Assembly: GCF_024519455.1 (NCBI RefSeq)
Contig: NZ_JALJRY010000017.1
Location: 78,005 to 142,004, forward strand
Source: Streptomyces sp. STR69
Lineage (GTDB): Bacteria > Actinomycetota > Actinomycetes > Streptomycetales > Streptomycetaceae
Direction of reading: 5' to 3'
Length of the DNA: 64,000 bases
In this document: in pieces, positions 25,579 through 33,251 of the stretch
Layout: every line of letters starts with the position of its first letter
Numbering within the stretch: position 1 is the first letter of the stretch
Translations under genes and position numbers: made by a program
Notes under the pieces: generated by a model
The model's input: the letters and a program-made list of their open reading frames with translations, nothing else
Database searches by the model: none
Told to the model about the DNA's origin: nothing

Positions 25579-25869
25579 CTAAAAGGGCGGTTCGTTGCTG
25601 TAGCCGCCGGGTCCCCACGGGTCACGGCCGTTGTCGCGGCGACGCAGCCACCGGGGCCGGTACGGCAGGGGCATCAGGAACCAGCGCCGGGACTCGTTCC
25701 AGCAGTCGCACGGCTCCCACTCGTCACCGGCGTACTCGCCGTTTTCGTCGCCGTAGGGGTGCTCGATGCCGCCGAATCCCTCGCAGTTGGAGCAGTCGGG
25801 GCGGGGCGTGTCGGTCAGGACCAAGGACCGGCGGGGCCAGTGGGCGACCTGAATGCGTAGTCGGATCAC
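25579..25869 (-). CDS. Hypothetical protein with a CxxC-like centre
   Basis: 96 aa. RPDCSNCEGFGGIEHPYGDENG...EPCDCWNESRR resembles half a DnaJ-type zinc site (CSNCEGFG). Otherwise unrecognised. It is flanked by transfer and replication genes on the same strand, 18 bp after the membrane-protein gene. Proteins of this kind are common and unstudied in AICEs. Confidence 0.6.
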   Translation of the reverse strand: MIRLRIQVAHWPRRSLVLTDTPRPDCSNCEGFGGIEHPYGDENGEYAGDEWEPCDCWNESRRWFLMPLPYRPRWLRRRDNGRDPWGPGGYSNEPPF

Positions 25870-25887
25870 GGGTGTTGTTCTCCCTTG

Positions 25888-26355
25888 TCAGCCGTAGAAC
25901 TTGTTGCGCTTGATGACGGCCTTGCGGATGTTGACCGTGGTTCCGCCGCTGTGGCCGCTCGCGCTGAACACCTGCACGGCGATCCAGCCGCCGAAGATGA
26001 CGGCGGCGAGGATGACCAGTTGGGTGATCAGGGCGGTCAGGGCTGTGATGAACGCGGTGAGCATGAGCAGTCCCCCGCACACGGCGAGGAACCCGACGCC
26101 CCCGAGCGCGATGTTCACCGCCGCCCGCGAGACGGCCGGCTTGGCGGCGACCGGTTCGGGCTTGGCGGGCTCCATGGCGTAGCCGGTGACGACGCGGCCG
26201 TCGGGAAGGACGATGCTCGTCACGGCCGGGATGATGCCCGGCTGCATGGGCATGAGCGGGGCGGTGTGGGCGGGGACGATCGGGGTGGGGGTGTGGACTT
26301 CGACGGCGGCTGTCTCGTGTCGGGCCGGGCGGCCGTACGCGGTGGGTTCGTTCAC
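25888..26355 (-). CDS. Spd-like transfer-associated membrane protein
   Basis: 155 aa. A Pro-rich cytoplasmic half is followed by two adjacent membrane segments (AAVNIALGGVGFLAVCGGLLML and LITQLVILAAVIFGGWIAVQVF, residues 80-130) and a basic tail (IRKAVIKRNKFYG). Size, topology and position fit the Spd proteins that spread DNA across septa after conjugation. Exact family not proven. Confidence 0.65.
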   Translation of the reverse strand: MNEPTAYGRPARHETAAVEVHTPTPIVPAHTAPLMPMQPGIIPAVTSIVLPDGRVVTGYAMEPAKPEPVAAKPAVSRAAVNIALGGVGFLAVCGGLLMLTAFITALTALITQLVILAAVIFGGWIAVQVFSASGHSGGTTVNIRKAVIKRNKFYG

Positions 26356-26375
26356 GGTGCTGGTCTCCCTTCGGG

Positions 26376-26570
26376 TCAGCGGCCGACGCCGGGCACGGCG
26401 TCGGTGAAGGCGGTGACGAGCTGGTTGACGGTGTCGGCCGCGCCGGTGTGGGCGAGGTAGAAGCCGAAGAGCGCGACAGCGAGGGCCGCGCCGGCGCCGA
26501 CCGCGCGGAAGCGCAGCAACAGACCGACAAGGACGGCGAGCAGCAGAACGAGCGGGATGGTGAGGACCAC
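26376..26570 (-). CDS. Small membrane protein of the transfer cluster
   Basis: 64 aa. Two hydrophobic segments (MVLTIPLVLLLAVLVGLLL and GAGAALAVALFGFYLAHTG) joined by RFRA. Similar tiny SpdA/SpdD-like proteins lie between tra and the larger Spd gene in AICEs. It lies 20 bp before the 155-aa gene on the same strand. Confidence 0.6.
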   Translation of the reverse strand: MVLTIPLVLLLAVLVGLLLRFRAVGAGAALAVALFGFYLAHTGAADTVNQLVTAFTDAVPGVGR

Positions 26571-26586
26571 GGGTGTCTCCGGCGGG

Positions 26587-26838
26587 TCAGCGGGTGCCGG
26601 CGCGGTAGGTGCGCGCGGCGCGGTTGTAGATCCAGCGACCGACGCGTATGCGCTTGCCGGTCGCGTCGCAGCGGCGGCAGTCCTTGCCGCGCTTGGTCTT
26701 GCCCTTGCGGTCGGTCTTGAAGCCGTGGCCCATGCCGTGGCACTTACGGCAGTCGCCGAACGGGCTCAGCCAGCACTTGACGACGTAACCGAGGGTGACC
26801 ATCAGTAGGAATGCGGCAGCGAGCACTGCAAGGCTCAT
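26587..26838 (-). CDS. Mobile-element transfer protein with DnaJ-like zinc motif
   Basis: 83 aa. One N-terminal membrane segment (SLAVLAAAFLLMVTLGYVV) and two C-x-x-C-x-x-x-G units (CRKCHGMGHG, CRRCDATGK) separated by a Lys/Arg-rich loop, the spacing expected for one zinc site. NCBI-style annotations call relatives mobile element transfer protein. It is the first gene 3' of tra, after the candidate clt. Confidence 0.68.
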   Translation of the reverse strand: MSLAVLAAAFLLMVTLGYVVKCWLSPFGDCRKCHGMGHGFKTDRKGKTKRGKDCRRCDATGKRIRVGRWIYNRAARTYRAGTR

Positions 26839-26932
26839 CAGGGGCCTCTCAGAGGGTGTTTGAGGGGTTTCCGCAGGTCAGCAGCTACGCGCTAGCGGCC
26901 TGATCAGGGGTGGTTTCGGTCGCTAGCAGGGT

Positions 26933-26968
26933 TGCTACCGGTAGCGACGCCTGCCGCTACCGGTAGCA
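26933..26968. promoter_or_regulatory. Candidate clt: tandem 12-bp palindromes 3' of tra
   Basis: GCTACCGGTAGC occurs at 26934-26945 and 26956-26967, 22 bp apart (two helical turns). The two form a perfect 14-bp inverted repeat (TGCTACCGGTAGCG / CGCTACCGGTAGCA) with an 8-bp spacer. Related CGCTAGC units lie at 26890 and 26920. Streptomyces TraB proteins bind short repeats in clt loci that lie near tra; assignment here is inference. It could also terminate the tra transcript, though no T-run follows. Confidence 0.6.
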
Positions 26969-26979
26969 GGCTGTGCGAC

Positions 26980-29208
26980 CTATCCGGCGTCCCGTTTCTG
27001 GTTGCGCTGTGTAATCGCGGCGGCGATGTCGTCGCGCTTGATGCCGCGCTTGTTGACCTGTTCGCCGTCGATGCGGCGGCTGATCTGCATCGTGCCGATG
27101 CCGTGCGGCTTGAGTGCGGCGGTGAGTGCTTCCGCCTTGGGCTTGGGCTCCAGCTCCGCCCACGGGCCGTAGACCTCCGGGCGCAGGTCGGCGAGGCGGT
27201 CCACGACCGTTTCCGACCACACCTTGACCTCGCCCTTGCCGAGCACTGCAGCGACGTCGTCAAGGATCGTCGCGGACATCTCGACTGCCGGAACCTCGCC
27301 GACCGCGTCGCCCGACAGGGTCCCTTCCGCCTCGCGCAGCGCGGCGGCCCTGGTCAGGATGCGTTCGGCGTCGCGGCCGTCGGCGAGGTAGGTGCGCACG
27401 ATCCCGGAGTCGTCGGACATGCCCTTGAGCAGACCCACGCCCTTGTGGGACTTCAGCAGCTTGGACGCGTCCAGCCCCTCCGAGTACGAGCCCGCGCCGA
27501 GGATGACGTCGGAGACCTGATAGGCGCCGACCCGCAGCGCGAACCGGGCCTGGTGCTGGTCACGCAGCTCCGAGGGGCACGCCTTGTCGTCCGGCTTCTG
27601 CGTCGACGTCATCACCGAGACACCCACCGCGGGGGCAACCCGGGCGAGGTAGACCATCAGGGAAAGGATCTCCTTGCCGTGCTCGGGGTGGGTCAGGTAC
27701 TCCTGCACCTCGTCGACCACGAACAGGGTCAGGGGCATGTTCAGCTTCTTGTCCCGGCTGATCTCCGGGGTCAACTTGCCCTCCGGGCAGACGTGCAACG
27801 GCAGTTCGGACAGCCGGTGGTAGCGGTCCTCAACGTCCGCCTTCAACTCCCGCAAGGACGCCAGCAGGTGTCCCACCGGGTCGATGCCGTTCTTGGGCAC
27901 GATGCCGAACCCGATGCGGTGGGCGACCAACGCGAACTTGCGCCAGTCCGGCGACGCCTTGCCGTCGAACACGTACAGGCGCACGTACGGGTCCAACGCG
28001 GCGGCGAGCGCGATCGTGCGGGCAGAGAACGTCTTGCCCTGACGCGGCACGGCGCCCACCAGCAGCGACAGCCACAGCATGGTGGCCATGACCGCGTTGC
28101 CTCGCTCGTCGACACCCCACGGGAACGGCTTCCAGAAGTCCACCCGCGTCGCCCCCAACAGCGGCGACCTGCCCGACGGCACAGCGAGCGGGTCACGGTC
28201 GGCGATCCAGTACGACACCCGACGCCCGCTCGTCTCGTCCTTGTCCAGGAAGAGCTGAGTGGGGGCGATGTCCATACCGGAGGCGAGACGGGCGTGAGCC
28301 TTCACCGCGTCCTCGAACGTCTTGCCGTACGGCAGATCCACGATCACGCGCCATCCGTCCCCGTCGCGGCCGATCGGCCGGGGGAAGGAGATCGTCTGAT
28401 CCTTGGTGGTCAGCCCGGCCGCCTCGTGTGCTCGGATGACGATGTCCGACGACAACTTGCGCTTGCGGAACGTCACCTTGGCCATGTCGATCAGCGGCCG
28501 GTCCGCCGGCGCTCCGACCGCCCCGAGCGTGGTGGTCAGCGTGGCTATGGTCAGCAGGAGCAGCCACGACGGGGCCATGACGAACAGCGTCACAGCGGCG
28601 GCGAGACCGACAACTCCGGCGACGAACGCAACGATCCCGCGCAGGCGGACGCGGTCGTTGCGCTGCCGCGACAGCTTCAGGTACTCCGCCGCGTCCTCGT
28701 TGGCCACGGAGTGCAGACGCAGCGACTTGCCCTCTGCGTCGAACACCCACCGGCCGATCGCGGCCGACCAACGCCACGCCCCGCGCGGCGAGTACCACAG
28801 CACCTTCGGCGTGTAGATGCACGGCAGGCGTACGGCGTGGTAGCCGATCACAGCCGAGTAGTGGCGAACGGCCCACTTGCGGACGGCAGTTCGCTGATCG
28901 GGAAGCTTCACCCAGTCCGGCAGCACCGGCAGACGGGCCTTGTCCTTGGCCTCCATCCATTCCGCGACCGAGGGCGGGTAGACCTCGCGCGGCGGGTCGA
29001 CCGGCGCCCCCTCGGTCAGGCCGTCGGCCTCCGGGTCGTCAGTGTCGGGGAGTTCGGCCTCCCACTCCCCCGGCTTCACCGCGCCCTCGCTCGGGGTGGT
29101 CGGGTCGGGGTCGGTCTTCTTCTTCAGCGGGAACGGCAGCACGGCGGCCGTCGGCTGTTCGGTGCCCTCCGGGTCCCCGGCGGGCGTGAAGGCGGTGGTC
29201 TCGGTCAC
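26980..29208 (-). CDS. FtsK/SpoIIIE-type conjugative DNA translocase (Tra)
   Basis: 742 aa. Cytoplasmic N-terminus, two membrane segments (GIVAFVAGVVGLAAAVTLFVM, LLLLTIATLTTTLGAVGA; about residues 195-250), then the FtsK motor with Walker A GAVPRQGKT (about residue 400) and Walker B LFVVDEVQEYL. A C-terminal winged-helix-like tail (HGIGTMQISRRIDGEQVNKRGIKRDDI) matches the DNA-recognition part of TraB. It alone moves double-stranded DNA between mycelia. The start is GTG at 29208, ten bases after GGAG, after hairpin leader E. Confidence 0.93.
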   Translation of the reverse strand: MTETTAFTPAGDPEGTEQPTAAVLPFPLKKKTDPDPTTPSEGAVKPGEWEAELPDTDDPEADGLTEGAPVDPPREVYPPSVAEWMEAKDKARLPVLPDWVKLPDQRTAVRKWAVRHYSAVIGYHAVRLPCIYTPKVLWYSPRGAWRWSAAIGRWVFDAEGKSLRLHSVANEDAAEYLKLSRQRNDRVRLRGIVAFVAGVVGLAAAVTLFVMAPSWLLLLTIATLTTTLGAVGAPADRPLIDMAKVTFRKRKLSSDIVIRAHEAAGLTTKDQTISFPRPIGRDGDGWRVIVDLPYGKTFEDAVKAHARLASGMDIAPTQLFLDKDETSGRRVSYWIADRDPLAVPSGRSPLLGATRVDFWKPFPWGVDERGNAVMATMLWLSLLVGAVPRQGKTFSARTIALAAALDPYVRLYVFDGKASPDWRKFALVAHRIGFGIVPKNGIDPVGHLLASLRELKADVEDRYHRLSELPLHVCPEGKLTPEISRDKKLNMPLTLFVVDEVQEYLTHPEHGKEILSLMVYLARVAPAVGVSVMTSTQKPDDKACPSELRDQHQARFALRVGAYQVSDVILGAGSYSEGLDASKLLKSHKGVGLLKGMSDDSGIVRTYLADGRDAERILTRAAALREAEGTLSGDAVGEVPAVEMSATILDDVAAVLGKGEVKVWSETVVDRLADLRPEVYGPWAELEPKPKAEALTAALKPHGIGTMQISRRIDGEQVNKRGIKRDDIAAAITQRNQKRDAG

Positions 29209-29236
29209 GATGTACGTACTCCTTCGGGAGTCGAAA

Positions 29237-29277
29237 GGGTCCGGCCGGCTTGCTGTAGGAGGCGGACGGCCGGACCC
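29237..29277 (-). promoter_or_regulatory. Hairpin leader E (diverged, upstream of tra)
   Basis: Stem 29237-29247 / 29267-29277 (11 perfect base pairs). The loop (29248-29266) is 19 nt as in leaders A, C and D, but only about 7 of 19 bases agree. On the minus strand it still contains CCTCCT and ACAGC. CTCCCGAA and GGAG follow before the GTG, as in the other leaders. Confidence 0.6.
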
Positions 29278-29331
29278 GCCAAAAGTGGCGGTGATTTCGA
29301 CGAAGGCTGGAACGGAATGTTCCATGTCGAT

Positions 29332-29673
29332 TTAGGCGGCGCGCTGTTCCTCGGGATAGGCGCAGGTCACGCAGGTTCCGAGCGTGGACGGGATGACGTA
29401 TCCGGCGTCCCGGTGGCACTCGGGGCAGGTGCGGCGGGCGCGCATCATCGCGGCGTGGGCCCGCCACCGACCCGGGGTCATCGGCCGGACCGGTTTGGCG
29501 AGGTCGACGCGGTACAGGTAGGCGACAAGCGGCGGGCGGCCTCGTCGCCGGGGGCGTTCGAGCTGGGCGGCGACGTCCTGTCCGCCGGGGCGCAGGTCGC
29601 GGGCCCGCAGTTGACGGCGGGTGGCGTAGCCGTCCGGGGCGAGGTGCCACCGGAAGACCGGCAGCGTGCTCAT
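29332..29673 (-). CDS. RRQRL-motif zinc-binding protein
   Basis: 113 aa. GYATRRQLRARDLRPGGQD carries the RRQ-x-R-A core of the RRQRL-motif family, found almost only in actinobacterial mobile elements. The C-terminal RTCPECHRDAGYVIPSTLGTCVTCAYP has four Cys spaced for one zinc. Function unknown. Its start overlaps the GGDEF gene's stop. Confidence 0.78.
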   Translation of the reverse strand: MSTLPVFRWHLAPDGYATRRQLRARDLRPGGQDVAAQLERPRRRGRPPLVAYLYRVDLAKPVRPMTPGRWRAHAAMMRARRTCPECHRDAGYVIPSTLGTCVTCAYPEEQRAA

Positions 29674-30284
29674 GCCGCGCCGCGCCGTCCGGGACGACGG
29701 CCGGCCACCGACCCGAGCAGCCGCCCGAGACGGGCCCGGCGAGGACCCGACCGGCCCGACCGCTTCGCCGCATACATGGCTTCGTCAGCGCGGTGCAGCA
29801 GCGCGGACAGGTCCTCACCGGGGTGGTCGGCGGCCCGTACCCACCCCAGCGACACCGTGGTGTGCACCTCGGGAGCGGTGTCGACCGGCCGGGCCAGGAC
29901 ACGGGCAAGGGTGTGCAGCCGATCGGGCATCGTGCCGTCGCGGTCGATGACGACGGCGGCGAATTCGTCCCCACCGAGCCGTCCCACGACCCCGCGCGGG
30001 GTGGCACCATGGGCAAGGCGGTCGGCGATCGTGGCGAGCAGCGCGTCACCGGCCGCATGGCCGAAACGGTCGTTGATCTGCTTGAAGTGGTCGACGTCCG
30101 CCAGCACGACCACCGCGCGCGGGTCGCGCAGCAGGCGACGGGCCCGCCGGGTGAACGCGTCCCGCGTCCACAACCCGGTGAGCGGGTCCCGGCGGGCGGT
30201 GGTCAACCGGCTGTGCAGCCACCGGGCATGGACCGCCCACCCGAGAGCGGGCACGGCCGGTAACAGCGCGGCGAGGATGCTCAC
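29670..30284 (-). CDS. GGDEF-domain protein (predicted diguanylate cyclase)
   Basis: 204 aa. One weak N-terminal hydrophobic segment (SILAALLPAVPALGWAV), then a full GGDEF domain: RDPLTGLWTRDAFTRRA, metal-site ADVDHFKQINDRFGHAAGDALL, active-site GRLGGDEFAAVV (about residue 105), and ADEAMYAAKRSGR. No I-site RxxD is obvious just before GGDEF. The product would be cyclic di-GMP, which in Streptomyces acts through BldD to hold development in vegetative growth. It is coupled on both sides by ATGA-type overlaps within the transfer operon. Confidence 0.9.
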   Translation of the reverse strand: MSILAALLPAVPALGWAVHARWLHSRLTTARRDPLTGLWTRDAFTRRARRLLRDPRAVVVLADVDHFKQINDRFGHAAGDALLATIADRLAHGATPRGVVGRLGGDEFAAVVIDRDGTMPDRLHTLARVLARPVDTAPEVHTTVSLGWVRAADHPGEDLSALLHRADEAMYAAKRSGRSGPRRARLGRLLGSVAGRRPGRRGAA

Positions 30285-31408
30285 GGCGTCACCGCCGTAG
30301 TAGCGCGTTCGGCGAGCAGGGCGTCACGCAGCATGCGGGCGTTGGCGGGCGAGGTGCGCAGGGCCCGGCGGATACCCTCCCCAGTCACCTGAGCGTCCGT
30401 CAGGCCAGCCGTCGCCTTGCGCGCTTGTGCCATGAGCTGTTCAGGGGTGCGGCGGCTGCGGGGCGACTTGGCAGCGACCGGGACGCGGCCCGTCGCCCGA
30501 CGCGGCACGATCGACGCGGCCGGGACCGAGCGAGAGGGTGCCGGGGCGATCGGGACCGGCTTCACCGCCGGGACGGCGGCGGGCACCGGCTTCGTGCCGA
30601 CGCCCGACTTGCCGAGATCGACCGGCGCCGGGTCGGGCACCACAAGCCGCGTCACCACGACCGTGGGAGTGCTCGATACGGGCAGGTCAGAGGTAGACCG
30701 TTCTCGACTACTTCCAGCCGATTCCTCCGCATTTGTTTCCATGGTGTGCCCCGGGGCGAGGGCGGGGGTTGTGCCGCCGAACATCGACGCAAGCGCCGCG
30801 TCCGCGCCGTCGGTGATCCGGTCGCGCTGGACGTCCAGCAGCCTCGATCCGAGCGCGGCATCCCCGACACCGACCTTGCGGGCCAGCCGCCACGACTTGC
30901 GCTCTGACCACTTCTTGACCCGATCGCTGGGGTGGTGTGCGGCACGGGCGCGATGGTAGGCGAGGGCCTGCACGATGTCGGCGGTGCGCCGCTCGTTCTC
31001 CGCGTCGCGGCCGTCGGTGTGGACGACGATCCGGCGAGCCAGGAACGCCATGCCCTCCGCCGACACGGACATGCCCATCGGGGTCAGGGCGTAGATCACG
31101 GTCCGCCCCGGGTCCGGTGCGGCCATGGCGCCCATGACGGCGGCGGCGGCCGGCAGTGCCCACAGCCCGGTCCGCACGACGCGCGGCGAGGACTGTCCCA
31201 GCATGGTCAGTCCCAGCAGGACCAGGGCGAGAACAGCGGTGGCGCCCTCGCCAGCACCGAGGGCGCCGAGCGCGGTTCCCGTGCCGTAGGCGTGCCCGAT
31301 GTTGCTGTAGGTGCCGATCCCGCCGACCACGCCCGTAGCGAGCATCGGCACGAACGCGGCCGTCAGCACACCGATCTGAACCCTCGTCAGCGGCTTGCGT
31401 GCGCTCAT
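30281..31408 (-). CDS. Conjugal-transfer (Spd/DUF2637-like) membrane protein
   Basis: 375 aa. Four hydrophobic segments in the first 130 residues (VLTAAFVPMLATGVVGG, TAVLALVLLGLTML, TGLWALPAAAAVMGAMA, ALTPMGMSVSAEGMAFLA). A basic middle (DRVKKWSERKSWRLARKVG) and a Pro/Ala-rich linker follow. The C-terminal SRRTPEQLMAQARKATAGLTDAQVTGEGIRRALR could be a helix-turn-helix. The DUF2637-like layout is common beside tra. It probably works with Tra in intramycelial spread. Confidence 0.75.
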   Translation of the reverse strand: MSARKPLTRVQIGVLTAAFVPMLATGVVGGIGTYSNIGHAYGTGTALGALGAGEGATAVLALVLLGLTMLGQSSPRVVRTGLWALPAAAAVMGAMAAPDPGRTVIYALTPMGMSVSAEGMAFLARRIVVHTDGRDAENERRTADIVQALAYHRARAAHHPSDRVKKWSERKSWRLARKVGVGDAALGSRLLDVQRDRITDGADAALASMFGGTTPALAPGHTMETNAEESAGSSRERSTSDLPVSSTPTVVVTRLVVPDPAPVDLGKSGVGTKPVPAAVPAVKPVPIAPAPSRSVPAASIVPRRATGRVPVAAKSPRSRRTPEQLMAQARKATAGLTDAQVTGEGIRRALRTSPANARMLRDALLAERATTAVTP

Positions 31409-31551
31409 GACTGATCACCTTCCTGCGAGGCGCAGAGCTGGGCCTCCATGAGTTCGGCCTGCACGTCGGTGACCTGGCCGTCAAGGATGCGCTGGTAGAC
31501 GGCCTCGCTCTCCAGGAACATGCGGTCGTCGAAGTTCATGTCTCCGCTCAT
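31405..31551 (-). CDS. 48-aa hypothetical protein
   Basis: Acidic, helical, no membrane segment (MSGDMNFDDRMFLESEAVYQ...). ATG at 31551 overlaps the preceding stop, and its own stop overlaps the next start, so coupling on both sides supports translation. A second ATG lies at 31539. Confidence 0.55.
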   Translation of the reverse strand: MSGDMNFDDRMFLESEAVYQRILDGQVTDVQAELMEAQLCASQEGDQS

Positions 31552-31844
31552 GCCGCTTCCCCCGTCCCCGACCGGAAGACGCGAGCGGAACGCAGGAACG
31601 GGACCGTGCGGGTCAGGGCGTCCGCGTACAGGGCGTCCCAACCGGCGATCTCGTCACCGGCCGCCGCCCCCGCACGCAGGTCGGCGAGGATGTCACGGGC
31701 CGCGTCCTGTCGGGCGGCACGCTCGCCGTCCGTCTCGAACTCCAACGGGCCCCGGAACAGGTCGACATCGATGCCGAGTGCCAGTTCCGCGAACTCGGTG
31801 TCGCCGTGCGCTTCCTGGCCGGCGACGAAAGTGCGCATACGCAT
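31548..31844 (-). CDS. 98-aa hypothetical protein
   Basis: MRMRTFVAGQEAHGDTEFAELALGIDVDLFRGPLEFE... Acidic and helical, unrecognised. It has hairpin leader C upstream and a good GGAGA ribosome-binding site, which suggests that a short transfer operon can be controlled from here. Confidence 0.6.
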   Translation of the reverse strand: MRMRTFVAGQEAHGDTEFAELALGIDVDLFRGPLEFETDGERAARQDAARDILADLRAGAAAGDEIAGWDALYADALTRTVPFLRSARVFRSGTGEAA

Positions 31845-31864
31845 GGTGGATCTCTCCTAGATAC

Positions 31865-31920
31865 GTCGGGAAGTGCGCGGGGCGGTCGGCTGTCCTGTCC
31901 GGGAGTGCGACCGCACCGCG
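31865..31920 (-). promoter_or_regulatory. Hairpin leader C (upstream of the 98-aa gene)
   Basis: Inner stem 31882-31888 / 31908-31914 (GCGGTCG/CGACCGC), one mismatch, outer stem 31876-31880 / 31916-31920. The loop 31889-31907 is identical to leader A. Relative to leader A the stem carries T for C at 31886 and matching A for G at 31910: a compensatory pair. TTCCCGAC then GGAGA precede the ATG at 31844. Confidence 0.8.
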
Positions 31921-31940
31921 AAGTGAAGTGGGGCGAGGGG

Positions 31941-32753
31941 TTAGCTGATCTGCACGTGGCCACTGGTCACCCGGCGGCGGACGTTCAGGTGACCGGCGCC
32001 GGTGACGCGGACGCTGCCGGAGGTCGCATTCACGGACAGACGGCCCGTGGCCTGCGCCGTCGCAGCCATGCGGACGCTGCCGGAGGTGAGGTTCAGCCGG
32101 GCGAGATGGCCGCTGTAGGCGCCGACGTTGACGCTGCCGGACGTGAGGTTGATGTCCAGCGGGCCGCCCACCTCGCCGACGATGACGCTGCCGCTGGTGA
32201 CCACGGCTTCCAGGTCGCCGACCCGCTCAGCGGTCAGCGTTCCGGAGGTGCCGTCGTACTCCAGCCGCGCCAGCGTGCCCGTGACGACGGTGTTCGCGCT
32301 GTGCGTGCTGATCACGGCCACCGACCGCGCGGGCAGGTGGATCGTCGCGGTGATCGGGGTGACCGCGTCTCCGGCCGGGCCGGTGCCGGTGACCTCGCGG
32401 CCGTTGATGAACACCTTGCCGCCGCTGTGGCCGCTGATGTGGACGTTGCCGTTGACGAACTGCACGCCGTTGCCGCCGGAGAACGTCATGGTGTTGCCGC
32501 CCACACGGATGGTGGTGCTGCCGCCCATGCCGCCGGCGACGTCCGGGACACGGACCCTGAGGTTCTGCCCGGTGAGGCTGACGGTGGTGTCACGGATCGC
32601 ATCGGCGGACAGGCCGGAGGCGGCCTCCGTCGTCAGCACCATGCGCGCTTGCTTCAGCTCGGGGTCGACTACAACGCGGATACTGCCGGTGTTCATCGCC
32701 AGATCCAGGGCGATCGGGCCGACGGCGTCCACGGGGATGATGCGCTCGGTCAT
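31941..32753 (-). CDS. DUF4097-type beta-repeat protein
   Basis: 270 aa. Predicted right-handed beta-solenoid of the DUF4097 kind with five TSGSV-like turns in its last 90 residues (TSGSVIVG, TSGSVNVG, TSGSVRMA, TSGSVRVT, TSGHVQIS). No signal peptide or membrane segment, so it is probably cytoplasmic. Family function is unknown; elsewhere DUF4097 genes sit near anti-sigma or stress genes. It is first in the leftward transfer operon and has hairpin leader D. Confidence 0.75.
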   Translation of the reverse strand: MTERIIPVDAVGPIALDLAMNTGSIRVVVDPELKQARMVLTTEAASGLSADAIRDTTVSLTGQNLRVRVPDVAGGMGGSTTIRVGGNTMTFSGGNGVQFVNGNVHISGHSGGKVFINGREVTGTGPAGDAVTPITATIHLPARSVAVISTHSANTVVTGTLARLEYDGTSGTLTAERVGDLEAVVTSGSVIVGEVGGPLDINLTSGSVNVGAYSGHLARLNLTSGSVRMAATAQATGRLSVNATSGSVRVTGAGHLNVRRRVTSGHVQIS

Positions 32754-32771
32754 GGAAGAACTCCTGACTGC

Positions 32772-32829
32772 GTCGGGATGCGAGACCGGGCGCGGCGGGC
32801 TGTCCTGTCCGGGAGTGCCGCCGCGTCGG
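32772..32829 (-). promoter_or_regulatory. Hairpin leader D (upstream of the DUF4097 gene)
   Basis: Stem 32791-32798 / 32818-32825 (CGCGGCGG/CCGCCGCG) plus an imperfect outer stem. The loop 32799-32817 is identical to leaders A and C. CATCCCGAC then AGGAG precede the ATG at 32753. Confidence 0.8.
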
Positions 32830-33251
32830 GAATGCGAGCCAACTCCCCGCCAGTAGCGGGGAGTTGATGTGAGGTAGTGCGCTGTCTCCTTCGGGAACAC
32901 GGGCTCCCGTTTCAGGCGTATGGAGACGTGACCTTTCGGTCTTGAGCCCTCCGGTTGACCAGGGGTCCGGGTCCCTCGGCCCGCTCTGTCCCGGGCCCCT
33001 TGTCGTGCGCTCGATCGGCCCGCCGAAGCGACCCGAACAAGAGGAACATGTATTACGTGTTCCTCATCTTGCAGAGGGAGGTTCGCCCCGTCAAGCCCTT
33101 CGGCTGTTGGAGGTCTGCGAGTCCCTCGCGCTCGATGTACCTACAGACTGGCGTCGGCAGCGACGACGTTCGACTTCGCGGTTGCGCGGCTCAGGTCGTT
33201 CTTAGCTACCGTGAAGTCGAACCAAGTCGTCCCAGGAAGTCGGAGGTTGGC
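32830..33251. promoter_or_regulatory. Divergent control region between the transfer operon and the XRE gene
   Basis: About 420 bp beyond leader D, without a convincing gene. Notable parts are a CGGGA...TCCCG hairpin near 32892-32909 and the 25-bp dyad at 33042-33066. Promoters for the leftward transfer operon and the rightward regulator must lie here. Confidence 0.5.
33042..33066. promoter_or_regulatory. 25-bp dyad, candidate operator
   Basis: GAGGAACA (33042-33049) and TGTTCCTC (33059-33066) flank a 9-bp AT-rich centre. It lies between the divergent transfer operon and the XRE gene, where a transfer repressor would act. Which of the two regulators binds is not readable. Confidence 0.6.

Noticed and set aside
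26932..30300. A plus-strand open frame of over 1,100 codons opposite tra, the RRQRL and GGDEF genes
   Set aside because: High-GC DNA leaves the antisense frame open by chance. The minus strand holds recognisable families with proper starts and overlaps; the plus frame has no domain pattern.
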